Translations under genes and position numbers: made by a program
NCBI RefSeq assembly: GCF_900107045.1
Contig: NZ_FNON01000007.1
Location: forward strand, 248,001-312,000
Length of the DNA: 64,000 bases
Reading direction: 5' to 3'
DNA from: Amycolatopsis xylanica
GTDB taxonomy: Bacteria > Actinomycetota > Actinomycetes > Mycobacteriales > Pseudonocardiaceae
The notes under the pieces: generated by a model
Seen by the model: the letters and a program-made list of their open reading frames with translations, nothing else
Told to the model about the DNA's origin: nothing
Database searches by the model: none
Shown: positions 43,486 through 51,544 of the stretch, in pieces
Layout of the letters: every line of letters starts with the position of its first letter
Position numbering within the stretch: the first letter of the stretch is position 1

Positions 43486-44364
43486 TCAGCGTGGGAGTTC
43501 GCCCGCGAAAGCGACCGTCGGCGGACCGGAAACCCCGGGCTCGCAAGCGAAAACCTGACCCGCGTACGGCTCGTCGAGACCATGCGTCCGCGCGGTGGTG
43601 ATGAACAACGTCCCGCCGCCCGGCCCGCCGAACGTGCAGCAGGTCGTGCGCGCGACAGGCACGTTCACGACCATGTCGACCTCACCCGACGGCGTGTAGC
43701 GGCGCACCTGGCTTCCATCCCAGAAAGCCACCCAGACACAGCCTTCATCGTCGACCGTCAGGCCATCCGGCACCGGCGGCGGGCCATCCAGCTTGGTCAC
43801 CTGCCGCGGGTTCGTCGGGGTGCCGGTCGCGACGTCGTAGTCGTAGACCTCGAAGGAGCAGATCGGGCTGTCGACGTAGTACATCAGCGTCCCGTCGGGG
43901 CTCCAGCCGATGCCGTTCGAGACGCCGATGCCGCTGCGGAACGAGGTCACCTTCCCGTCCAGGTCGACCCGGTACAGGCTGCCTGCCGCCGCCTCACGCT
44001 CGTGCGTGCTGCCCGCCCAGAACCGGCCTGCCGGGTCACATTTCGCGTCGTTCATCCGCGTGCCGGGCACCGCCGAGCCGACCTCGGCCAGCGCGGTCAC
44101 CGTGCCGTCGCGGTCGATGGCGGTGAATCCCGGCCCGGCCGCGGCCAGCCAGCCGCCGCCCGCGCGCGGCACGACCGCGCCGACCGAGCCGCCGACTCCG
44201 ATCGTCGTGGTGTGCGTCAGCGTGCCCGCTTCGAAGGTGCCCAGATGCAGTTCGCCCGCCGGGATGTCGATCCAGGACAACTCCCCGCGCCCGGCGTCCC
44301 AGCCGGGGCCCTCACCCAGTGCGCACGCCGGTCCGCCCAGTAACTCCGCTGTCAGCTCTCGCAT
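43486..44364 (-). CDS. SMP-30/gluconolactonase/LRE family protein
   Basis: A 292-residue six-bladed propeller hydrolase. Metal ligands are in the usual places: the first Glu in CALGEGPGWD, the Asn in GTRMNDAKCDPAGRFWAGST (about residue 105), the Asn in IGVSNGIGWSPDG and the Asp in YVDSPIC and PDGLTVDDEGCVW. Members open sugar lactones such as glucono-, arabino- and rhamnono-lactones, a step in non-phosphorylated sugar breakdown. It is divergent from the arabinose-type ABC operon with about 270 bp between, so it may act on L-arabino-1,4-lactone from imported arabinose. That link is inference. Confidence 0.9.
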   Translation of the reverse strand: MRELTAELLGGPACALGEGPGWDAGRGELSWIDIPAGELHLGTFEAGTLTHTTTIGVGGSVGAVVPRAGGGWLAAAGPGFTAIDRDGTVTALAEVGSAVPGTRMNDAKCDPAGRFWAGSTHEREAAAGSLYRVDLDGKVTSFRSGIGVSNGIGWSPDGTLMYYVDSPICSFEVYDYDVATGTPTNPRQVTKLDGPPPVPDGLTVDDEGCVWVAFWDGSQVRRYTPSGEVDMVVNVPVARTTCCTFGGPGGGTLFITTARTHGLDEPYAGQVFACEPGVSGPPTVAFAGELPR

Positions 44365-44631
44365 GCGCTCACCCTAGTGGTCTTGTCGACAACCGAACTC
44401 AAGTCAACAAGAACACCCACGTCAGCAAACGCCCAGCACAATGCCTATGCCTGTCCATAAATACGACAATTGTCAACGCGCACGGTGACGATCAGTGACG
44501 AAAAGTGCATGTCGATCAGTTAACCGGCTGGCAGCAGGCTCTTGACTCCGCCGCGAAGACTGTTTTGTAATACGAGACACACGGCGTTCACCCGCCCGCA
44601 ACACTCATCCCCGGTCCCATGGGAGCACTTG
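44365..44631. promoter_or_regulatory. Control region between lactonase and arabinose-type ABC operon
   Basis: A 267-bp divergent region with two palindromes of GntR/FCD-operator type, TTGTCGACAA (44383-44392) and GACAATTGTC (44465-44474). A GntR/FadR-family gene ends the ABC operon. GGGAG at 44621-44625 serves as the ribosome site of the binding-protein gene. Confidence 0.45.
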
Positions 44632-45657
44632 ATGTCCACATACCCGCACAGGCTGCGTGCCTGGAGCGCTGTTGGTTGTTGTTTGATTGCCGGTGCGGTT
44701 CTCGCTGGTTGTTCCTCCGGCAAGGAGACCGCGGCCCCCGCGCAGAACGCGCCGAAGGACGGCAAGATCACGCTGTTCTACCTGCAGAAGCAGGGTGACC
44801 AGCAGTACTTCGTCGAGCAGGCGGAGGGTGCCAAGGCCAAGGCCAAGGAACTGGGCGTCGTACTGAACGTGGTCAACCTCGGCCAGGACGCCAACAAGGC
44901 GATCAACGAACTCGACGCCGCGGTCGCGCAGGGCGCCAACGGCATCGCGATCGTGGTGCCGGACCAGGCCATCGGCCCGCAGGTGATCGACGCGGCCAAG
45001 GCCAAGGGCATCCCGCTGGTCGCCTCCGACGACGTGATCAAGGACAACGCGGGCGCGAAGGCCCCGTTCGTCGGCTTCAACGGCTCCGCGATGGGCACCG
45101 AGGTGGGCAAGGAGGCCGCGAAGCTGTTCAAGGCGGCGGGCTGGGCGGCGGCCGACACCAAGATCATCAGTGCCTACAAGCAGGACCTGACCGTCTGCAC
45201 CGACCGCGTCAAGGCCGCCAAGGAGGCCTTCGCCAAGGACGCGGGCGCCGACGTTTCGGTCGTCGAGGTCGGCACGGACAACACCCCGGTCGACGCGCAG
45301 AACCGCACCGGCGCGGTGATCGGATCCAACCCGAACGTCAAGCACTGGGTCGTCTGGGGCTGCAACGACGAGAACGAGACCGGCGCGGTCACCGCGCTGG
45401 CGAACGCGGGCGTCAAGGCGGCCGACACCATCGGCGTCGGCCTCGGCGCGTACCTGACCTGCAAGGACTGGGCGGCTGGCAAGGACACCGGCAACAAGGC
45501 CGCGCTGTTCATCTCCGGCGCCGAGGTCGGCAAGACCGCGGTCCAGGTGCTCTTCGACAAGATCAAGAACTCGAAGGAGCTCCCGGCGGAGACGATCGCC
45601 AAGACCCAGATCGTCAACAAGGACAACTTCAAGACCGCGGGCGTCAACTGCACCTGA
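44632..45657 (+). CDS. Sugar ABC transporter binding lipoprotein, L-arabinose (AraF)-like
   Basis: A 341-residue binding protein; ATG 44632. The leader ends VLAGCSSG (lipobox). Similarity to AraF is visible by eye: KITLFYLQKQGDQQYFVEQA, INELDAAVAQGANGIAIVVP, VKHWVVWGCNDENETGAV (AraF has VKHWLIVGMNDS) and DNFKTAG at the end. It captures the sugar outside the membrane for the ATPase-permease pair that follows. A hairpin after its stop codon probably lets it be made in excess. Arabinose is the best guess; galactose or another pentose is possible. Confidence 0.9.
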   Translation: MSTYPHRLRAWSAVGCCLIAGAVLAGCSSGKETAAPAQNAPKDGKITLFYLQKQGDQQYFVEQAEGAKAKAKELGVVLNVVNLGQDANKAINELDAAVAQGANGIAIVVPDQAIGPQVIDAAKAKGIPLVASDDVIKDNAGAKAPFVGFNGSAMGTEVGKEAAKLFKAAGWAAADTKIISAYKQDLTVCTDRVKAAKEAFAKDAGADVSVVEVGTDNTPVDAQNRTGAVIGSNPNVKHWVVWGCNDENETGAVTALANAGVKAADTIGVGLGAYLTCKDWAAGKDTGNKAALFISGAEVGKTAVQVLFDKIKNSKELPAETIAKTQIVNKDNFKTAGVNCT

Positions 45658-45664
45658 TCGACCC

Positions 45665-45695
45665 GCCCGGCGCCGTTCCCGCGACGGCGCCGGGC
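45665..45695 (+). terminator. Attenuating hairpin after the binding-protein gene
   Basis: Arms GCCCGGCGCCGT and ACGGCGCCGGGC around a 7-nt loop, followed by TTCTT, between the binding-protein and ATPase genes. This position is typical of partial terminators in ABC importer operons. Confidence 0.75.
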
Positions 45696-45732
45696 TTCTT
45701 GTCCGCCGTGAACGACCCCAAGGAAGACAAGC

Positions 45733-47256
45733 ATGTCCGCACCACCGCCTGTCGCGCTGCGCGCGGAGGGCATCAGCAAACGCTTCGCCGCGGTGGCGGC
45801 GCTCAGTGACGTCAGCCTCGACTTCCGGCCCGGCGAGGTGCTCGCGCTGATGGGCGAGAACGGCGCGGGCAAGTCGACGCTGCTGCGTGTGCTCTCCGGC
45901 GACCACGCCCCCACCGAAGGCCACCTCGAGATCAACGGCGAGCGCGTCGCCTTCGACACCCCGCGCGCCGCGATGGCCGCCGGTGTCCGGGTGATCTACC
46001 AGGAGCCCGAGATCATCCCGCACGTTTCGGTGGCGGAGAACGTCTTCGTCGGCGAACTGCCCGCGCGCGGGCGGGTGTTCAACCGCCGCGCGCTCACGCA
46101 GGCTACCGAGGAAGCGTTGGAGCGCTACGGTTTCGCCGGCGTGCTCGACCCGGCGACGCTCGGCAGCAAGCTCTCGCCCGCGCAGCGCCAGCTGGTCGAA
46201 ATCCTGCGTGTGCTCGTCGCCGTCACGCCGCCGAAGGTCATCGCCTTCGACGAACCGACCTCGTCGCTGTCCGAGCACGAGGTCGAAGCGCTGTTCCGGC
46301 TGATCCGCAGGCTGCGCGACGACGGCGTCGCGGTGGTCTACGTGTCGCACCGGATGAACGAGATCTTCCAGCTCGCCGACCGGATCGCGGTGCTGCGCGA
46401 CGGCAGGCTAATCGGCGCGCGCGAGGCGTCCGCGACCGACGAGAACGAGCTGATCCGCATGATGATCGGCCGTGACCTCTCGGAACTCGTGCGCCGCTCG
46501 GGCTCCGACACCGGCGACGTGATGCTCAAACTGTCCAATGTGTCCACCGACGACGTCCAGGACATCTCGTTCGAGGTGCGCACCGGCGAGGTCGTCTGCC
46601 TGGCCGGGCTGGTCGGCGCGGGCCGGTCCGAGCTCGCGAAGGCGATCGTCGGCGACTACCCGGTCCGCTCCGGCACCGTCGAACTCGACGGGAAACCGTT
46701 GCGTGCCAAGAATCCCGGCGACGCGGTCAAGGCGGGCATCGGGTTCGCGCCCGAGGAGCGCAAGGCCGACGCGCTGCTGATGCAACGGTCCGTCCGCGAC
46801 AACGTGAGCATCGCCGTGCTGGACCGGATCCGCCGCTTCCGGGTGGTGAAACGGGCCAAAGAACGGGCGCTGGTGGACGAATACGTGCGCGAGCTGCGTG
46901 TGCGGACGCCGTCGATGGAGCAGGAGGTCCGCAAGCTCTCCGGCGGCAACCAGCAGAAGACCGTGCTCGCGCGCTGGCTCGCGCGGCACCCGAAGCTGCT
47001 CATCCTCGACGAGCCGACGCGCGGCGTCGACGTCGGCGCCAAGGCCGAGATCTACCGGATCATCGACGGGCTCGCCCGCGACGGCATGGCGCTGCTGGTC
47101 ATCTCCTCCGACCTGCCCGAGGTGCTCGGGCTCGCCGACCGCATCGTGGTGATGCGCGGCGGCCGCGTCGCGGGCGAGATCGCCAGGTCCGAAGCCACCG
47201 AAGAAGCCGTACTCACCCTCGCCATCCCGGCCACCGAAGCAGAGGTGACCCCATGA
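45733..47256 (+). CDS. Sugar ABC transporter ATP-binding protein, AraG/RbsA type
   Basis: A 507-residue double ATPase. The first domain has Walker A GENGAGKSTLLRV, the signature LSPAQRQLVEI and Walker B VIAFDEPTSSLS. The second has a degenerate P-loop GLVGAGRSELAKA and LSGGNQQKTVLARWL, with LLILDEPTRGVDVG. This asymmetry is normal for carbohydrate uptake transporter-2 ATPases. It powers import of the sugar bound by the preceding lipoprotein. The stop codon overlaps the permease start by 4 nt (ATGA). Confidence 0.95.
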   Translation: MSAPPPVALRAEGISKRFAAVAALSDVSLDFRPGEVLALMGENGAGKSTLLRVLSGDHAPTEGHLEINGERVAFDTPRAAMAAGVRVIYQEPEIIPHVSVAENVFVGELPARGRVFNRRALTQATEEALERYGFAGVLDPATLGSKLSPAQRQLVEILRVLVAVTPPKVIAFDEPTSSLSEHEVEALFRLIRRLRDDGVAVVYVSHRMNEIFQLADRIAVLRDGRLIGAREASATDENELIRMMIGRDLSELVRRSGSDTGDVMLKLSNVSTDDVQDISFEVRTGEVVCLAGLVGAGRSELAKAIVGDYPVRSGTVELDGKPLRAKNPGDAVKAGIGFAPEERKADALLMQRSVRDNVSIAVLDRIRRFRVVKRAKERALVDEYVRELRVRTPSMEQEVRKLSGGNQQKTVLARWLARHPKLLILDEPTRGVDVGAKAEIYRIIDGLARDGMALLVISSDLPEVLGLADRIVVMRGGRVAGEIARSEATEEAVLTLAIPATEAEVTP

Positions 47257-48293
47257 CCGCGCCCACCCGCCAGGAGAACCCCATGTCCGCCGAACCCGCC
47301 GAAGCCACGGCCAGGATCTCGCCGATCCGCCGCGTGCTCACCGGCATGGGCGTGCAGAACAGCAGCCTGATCCTCACCCTCATCGCGCTGGTCGTGCTGC
47401 TGAGCTTCCTCAACGAGAACTTCCTGCGCACCAACAACCTGCTGCTCATCGGCAGCGCGATCACCATCATGGGCCTGCTCTCGCTGGTGCAGACGCTGGT
47501 GATCATCCTCGGCGCGCTGGACATCTCGGTCGGCTCGATGGCCGGGCTCGCGTCGGTCGTCTCGGCGATGGTCTACACCTCGACCGGCAGCTCCGGCGCG
47601 GGGATACTCGCCGCGGTCGTCATCGGCCTGTTGTGCGGCCTGGTCAACGGCATGATCATCATCTTCGGCCGGGTCAACCCGGTGGTCGCCACGCTCGGCA
47701 CGCTCGCCACCTACAAGGGCATCGCGCAGGTCGTCTCGGACGGCAAGGCGCAGGGCTACACCGGCGCGGACGACCTGTTCATCTTCCTCGCCAAGGGCTC
47801 GGTGCTCGGCCTGCCGACGCTGGTGTGGGTGTTCTTCATCGTCGCGGCGATCCTGCACTTCCTGCTGCGCTACACCGACATCGGCCGCAACATCTTCGCC
47901 ATCGGCGGCAACGACACCGCCGCGCGGCTGGCCGGCATCAACATCAACCGCTACATCATCGGCGTCTACGCGCTCGTCGGCATGGTCGCGGCGATCGCGG
48001 GCCTGCTGATCACCGCGCGGACCGGGTCCGGCCAGCCGACCTCGGGCTCGGAAGGCCTCGAACTGCAGGCCGTCACCGCGGCCGCGCTCGGCGGCACGAT
48101 GCTCAAGGGCGGCAAGGGTTCCATCGTCAGCACCGTGCTCGCGGTGTTCATCGTCGGCGTGCTCGACAACGGCATGTCCGGCCTCGGCATCAACCAGTTC
48201 TGGCAGAACGTCGCGCACGGCCTGCTGCTGGTCGCCGCGGTGGTGCTGCAGCAGCTGCGCAGCGGGGAACGCCGCGTCGGCCTGCCTGCGTGA
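47253..48293 (+). CDS. Sugar ABC transporter permease, AraH/RbsC type
   Basis: A 346-residue BPD_transp_2 permease with about ten membrane segments. Conserved stretches are LVIILGALDISVGSMAGLAS, GLVNGMIIIFGRVNPVVATL, IGRNIFAIGGNDTAARLAGI (the EAA-like loop facing the ATPase) and LQAVTAAALGGTMLKGGKG. ATG 47253 overlaps the ATPase stop codon, but ATG 47283, with AGGAG 7 nt before it, is as good a start and would shorten the protein by ten residues. The end overlaps the GntR gene by GTGA. Confidence 0.93.
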   Translation: MTAPTRQENPMSAEPAEATARISPIRRVLTGMGVQNSSLILTLIALVVLLSFLNENFLRTNNLLLIGSAITIMGLLSLVQTLVIILGALDISVGSMAGLASVVSAMVYTSTGSSGAGILAAVVIGLLCGLVNGMIIIFGRVNPVVATLGTLATYKGIAQVVSDGKAQGYTGADDLFIFLAKGSVLGLPTLVWVFFIVAAILHFLLRYTDIGRNIFAIGGNDTAARLAGININRYIIGVYALVGMVAAIAGLLITARTGSGQPTSGSEGLELQAVTAAALGGTMLKGGKGSIVSTVLAVFIVGVLDNGMSGLGINQFWQNVAHGLLLVAAVVLQQLRSGERRVGLPA

Positions 48294-49015
48294 GCATGCC
48301 CGCGCCCTCAGGCGGCGAGAGCAGGGCCGGTGGCCGCAACCTGCACGCCCGCATCGTCGACGAGCTGGGCAGGCTGATCGTCACCGGGACACTCGGCGAC
48401 GATCAGCCACTGGTGCCCGAGGACATCGGGCGCCGGTTCGGCGCTTCCCGGACGGTGGTCCGGGAAGCGCTGCGGGTGCTGGAATCCAAGGGCATGGTCA
48501 CCGCGCGGCCCCGGGTCGGCACCTGGACGCTGCCCCCAGATGACTGGGACGCCATCGATCCCGACGTGATCGCCTGGCGCATGCATGGGCCGAACGGCGG
48601 TCATCAATTACGCGAATTGCTCGAACTGCGGCTCACGATCGAACCGCAGGCGGCACGACTGGCCGCCCAGCACCGGCGTCCGGACGAACTGTCCAAAATG
48701 GCCGCGGCGTACGAGCGAATGGCCGACGCGGTGGACCGGGAGGACCACGAATCGTTCAAAACGGCCGATTGCGAGTTCCACGCGGCGCTCATCCGCGCTT
48801 CCGGCAACGCGCTCATCGCGCAATTGCAGGTCCCGGTGGTCGCCGCGCTGAACGCGCGCGGTGAGCTGCTCGACGCGCCTGGCGACCTGTCGGTTTCCAC
48901 GCTGGTGCTGCATTCACGCGTGCTGACCATGGTGCTCGCGAAGAACGCCGACGGCGCTGAAACCGCTTCCCGGCGACTGCTCGAGTCGATGGCCCCGACG
49001 CCGGATCTGGCTTGA
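48290..49015 (+). CDS. GntR/FadR (FCD) family transcriptional regulator
   Basis: A 241-residue regulator starting at GTG 48290, which overlaps the permease stop codon by 4 nt. Residues 15-85 are a GntR winged helix (ARIVDELGRLIVTGTLGDDQ, GASRTVVREALRVLESKGMV). Residues about 105-230 form an all-helical FCD effector domain with metal-type Asp/His residues in DCEFHAALIRASGNALI and LHSRVLTMVLA. It is the last gene of the transporter operon and should respond to the imported sugar or its acid. Candidate operators are the palindromes at 44383, 44465 and 49070. Confidence 0.92.
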   Translation: MSMPAPSGGESRAGGRNLHARIVDELGRLIVTGTLGDDQPLVPEDIGRRFGASRTVVREALRVLESKGMVTARPRVGTWTLPPDDWDAIDPDVIAWRMHGPNGGHQLRELLELRLTIEPQAARLAAQHRRPDELSKMAAAYERMADAVDREDHESFKTADCEFHAALIRASGNALIAQLQVPVVAALNARGELLDAPGDLSVSTLVLHSRVLTMVLAKNADGAETASRRLLESMAPTPDLA

Positions 49016-49056
49016 CATATCGGTTTCGGGCATCAAACTCACCGCTCAGCGGTCCA

Positions 49057-49085
49057 TTGACACGGTAGGTGGTTCAGACCATAGT
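49057..49085 (+). promoter_or_regulatory. Promoter with embedded operator upstream of GH105 gene
   Basis: TTGACA (49057-49062) and CATAGT (49080-49085) are 17 nt apart. The palindrome TGGTTCAGACCA (49070-49081) covers the end of the spacer and start of the -10, as expected for repression. It is similar to the two sites at 12.85-12.92 kb. Confidence 0.55.
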
Positions 49086-49126
49086 CGGCTTTCGACCGCC
49101 GCCATGGAAACGCACAGGAGACGGAA

Positions 49127-50239
49127 ATGTCCGTTCGTATCCGCGCGCTCGCGTTAGCTCTCGCGGCCGCGTTGACCGGTGGCCTGGCCACCTCTGCCCC
49201 GGCGCAAGCCGACCCGGTGCCCGCCGACCTGTGCGACGTCGCACAGAAAATGGTCTCGGCCGGCGACTACTGGGTGAACAACGGGACGAACCTGGCGTCG
49301 AACGGCTGGGAGAACGCCACCTTCCATGTCGGCAACCTCGCGCTCGTGCGCACCACCGGGGTCTCCAACCACAAGACGCTGCCGTGGGCGAAGGCCAACA
49401 ACTACCTGCTGCAGACCGACGCGAAGAAGCCGTTCTTCCCCGACTTCGAAGCGGCGGGCGAGGCGTACCTCGACCTGTTCACCTACTTCCACCCGGACGC
49501 GCCGATCATCGCCGACCTGCGCAAGCGGGTCGCGGACGAGGTCGCGAGCGTGCAGCAGGGGCACACCAAGTACTGGAACTACGTCGACGGGCTGAACATG
49601 GCGATGCCGTCGTTCGCCAGGCTCGGCGTGCTGGACAACAGCCCCGCCACCCTCGACGCGATGCAGACCCTGTTCCACTACACGGAAAAGGGCGTCAACG
49701 GCCGCGGCCTGTTCAGCGAGGCGACCGGCCTGTGGTGGCGCGACGGCGGCTACATCGGCTCCAACACCTTCTGGTCGCGTGGCAACGGCTGGGCGATCTC
49801 GGCACTGTCCAAGGTGCTGCAGGTGCTGCCCGCGAACGACCCACGCCGCCCGGAGTACCTGCGGGTGTTCAAGAAGATGGCGGCCACGCTCAAGGCGGTG
49901 CAGCGCTCGGACGGGTTCTGGAACTCGAGCCTGCTCAACCCGTACCAGTACGGCGGCCCGGAGAGCAGCGGCACGGCGTTCTTCACCTACGGCATCGCGT
50001 ACGGCATCAACGCCGGGATCCTCGACGCGGCGACCTACAAGCCGGTCGTCGACAAGGGCTGGACCGCGTTGAGCACCAAGGCACTGCAGGCCAATGGCAA
50101 GCTCGGCTACGTCCAGCCGGTCGGCTCCAAGCCGGGCCCGGCCAAGCCGGACGGCACCGCGGCGTACGGCGTCGGCGCGTTCCTCCTCGCGGGCCAGCAG
50201 GTCGCGAAGCTGACGCCGGGGTGCGCGCCGCCTGCGTAA
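49127..50239 (+). CDS. Secreted GH88/GH105 family hydrolase
   Basis: A 370-residue exported six-hairpin glycosidase; ATG 49127 with AGGAG 9 nt upstream. The signal peptide ends SAPAQAD. Motifs are GWENATFHVGNLALVRTTG, YWNYVDGLNMAMPSFARLG (the Asp is the likely catalytic residue), GLWWRDGGYIGSNTFWSRGN and a terminal AAYGVGAFLLAG block. This is the GH105 layout for removing unsaturated galacturonic acid from rhamnogalacturonan oligomers. It follows the sugar transporter operon, probably from its own promoter. It is a distant paralogue of the enzyme at 13.2 kb, closer to the fungal-like GH105 group. Confidence 0.88.
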   Translation: MSVRIRALALALAAALTGGLATSAPAQADPVPADLCDVAQKMVSAGDYWVNNGTNLASNGWENATFHVGNLALVRTTGVSNHKTLPWAKANNYLLQTDAKKPFFPDFEAAGEAYLDLFTYFHPDAPIIADLRKRVADEVASVQQGHTKYWNYVDGLNMAMPSFARLGVLDNSPATLDAMQTLFHYTEKGVNGRGLFSEATGLWWRDGGYIGSNTFWSRGNGWAISALSKVLQVLPANDPRRPEYLRVFKKMAATLKAVQRSDGFWNSSLLNPYQYGGPESSGTAFFTYGIAYGINAGILDAATYKPVVDKGWTALSTKALQANGKLGYVQPVGSKPGPAKPDGTAAYGVGAFLLAGQQVAKLTPGCAPPA

Positions 50240-50248
50240 GGTGAGGGC

Positions 50249-50902
50249 GTGATCCAGGCGCTGATCTTCGACTTCGATGGCCTGCTGGTCGACACCGAGA
50301 CCGCGGTGCTGGCCAGCTGGCGGGAGACCTTCGCCGAATTCGGTCTCGAGCTGCCGATGGACGTGTGGCACACGGTCATCGGCACGCACCGGACCGCGCA
50401 GGTCATGTTCGACCTGCTGGAAGACCACGCGGGCCCGCTCGACCGGCTCGCGTACCGCGCCAGGTCCCGGGCCCGGGTGCTCGCCATGCTGGAATCGGAG
50501 GGCACCCGGCCAGGGGTCTCGGCCTACCTCGACGACGCGGCGACGCTCGGGCTCCGGCTCGGCGTCGCCTCGAGTTCGTCGGCCGAATGGGTCGAGGGCC
50601 ATCTCGCCAGGCTCGGCCTGCGTGAGCGGTTCGACACGGTGGTCACCGGTGACCGGTTTCCCGCCAAGCCCCGGCCAGACCTCTACCTCGCGGCGCTGGC
50701 GGCGGTGCGTGCGGACGCCGCCGACGCGGTCGCGTTCGAGGACTCGCCGAACGGCGTGACCGCCGCGAAGGCCGCGGACCTGCTCTGTGTCGCCGTCCCG
50801 AACCCGATCACCGCGTCGCTCAGCTTCGACCACGCCGATCTCGTGCTGCCGTCGTTCACGGACAAGTCGCTCGGCGAGGTCCTGCAAACCCTGGGGTCGT
50901 GA
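50249..50902 (+). CDS. HAD superfamily hydrolase, beta-phosphoglucomutase-like
   Basis: A 217-residue HAD phosphatase or mutase starting at GTG 50249, 9 nt after the GH105 stop codon. Motif I is IFDFDGLLVDTE, motif II VASSSS, motif III the Lys in GDRFPAKPRPDLYL and motif IV VAFEDSPNGV. The helical cap (about 18-80) places it with the beta-phosphoglucomutase or sugar-phosphate phosphatase group. It acts in the cytoplasm. Its TGA stop lies in the first arm of a GTCGTGAG hairpin repeat. Confidence 0.92.
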   Translation: MIQALIFDFDGLLVDTETAVLASWRETFAEFGLELPMDVWHTVIGTHRTAQVMFDLLEDHAGPLDRLAYRARSRARVLAMLESEGTRPGVSAYLDDAATLGLRLGVASSSSAEWVEGHLARLGLRERFDTVVTGDRFPAKPRPDLYLAALAAVRADAADAVAFEDSPNGVTAAKAADLLCVAVPNPITASLSFDHADLVLPSFTDKSLGEVLQTLGS

Positions 50903-51138
50903 GCGTTTTCGCCGGTTAGAACCGGCCGGAACACTCACGACCCCCTACGCGGCGCTGTGCTCGCCGCGGGACCCGCACGACAAGGGATCGGGCGCGTCAA
51001 CTGGGCTGGACGTGACAAGGGCGGCCCTTGTCACCTCTAGCGTGACAAAGGCCCCCCTTGTTCCCTGCCAACCTTCGCCCATTGGCCTGCACCTCGGGGG
51101 TCGTGAGTGTTGCGGCCGGTTAGAACCGGCCGCGCCAC
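50893..51138. repeat. Three intergenic repeat elements between HAD and ridA genes
   Basis: A GTCGTGAGCGTTTT hairpin (50893-50944), a pair of GTGACAAGG palindromes (51012-51034 and 51042-51063), and a GTCGTGAGTGTTGCGGCCGG hairpin (51100-51145) that reaches into the end of ridA. No gene is supported in the gap. Confidence 0.85.
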
Positions 51139-51534
51139 TCACGACGGCAGGGCGACGACGGCGTCGACCTCGAACACGATCGACGGGTAGGCGAACCCGG
51201 AGACCTCGATCAGCGTGGCGGCCGCCGGGCGCGCTCGCTCGCCCAGCACTTCGGCGCGGATTTCGCGCATGCGCGGGAGTTTGCTCGCGTCGGTGAGGTA
51301 CCAGCCGAACTTGACGACGTCGGACCAGGTCGCGCCGAGTTCGGTGATCACGCGCCCGAGGTTCTCCAGCGCGAGCCGGACCTGAGCGTCGAACCCTTCG
51401 GCGGCCTTGCCCTCGGCGTCGACGCCGATCTGCCCGGTGACGAACGCGAGCCGCCCGGTGGTCGTCACCGCGTGCGCGAGGCCGGGGGTCGCCTTGACCT
51501 CGGGGACTTCGGTCAAACGGTCGGTGATGGGCAC
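51139..51534 (-). CDS. RidA family protein
   Basis: A 131-residue trimeric RidA/YjgF protein. GTG 51534 is the start, with GAGGAG 6 nt upstream. Blocks are LAFVTGQIGVDAEGK, QVRLALENLGRVITELGATW and RPAAATLIEVSGFAYP, where the Arg binds the substrate carboxylate in family members that hydrolyse reactive enamines or imines. The gene lies 10 nt downstream of dinB on the same strand. Its TGA stop is inside a hairpin repeat arm. Confidence 0.9.
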   Translation of the reverse strand: MPITDRLTEVPEVKATPGLAHAVTTTGRLAFVTGQIGVDAEGKAAEGFDAQVRLALENLGRVITELGATWSDVVKFGWYLTDASKLPRMREIRAEVLGERARPAAATLIEVSGFAYPSIVFEVDAVVALPS

Positions 51535-51544
51535 GACGATCTCC

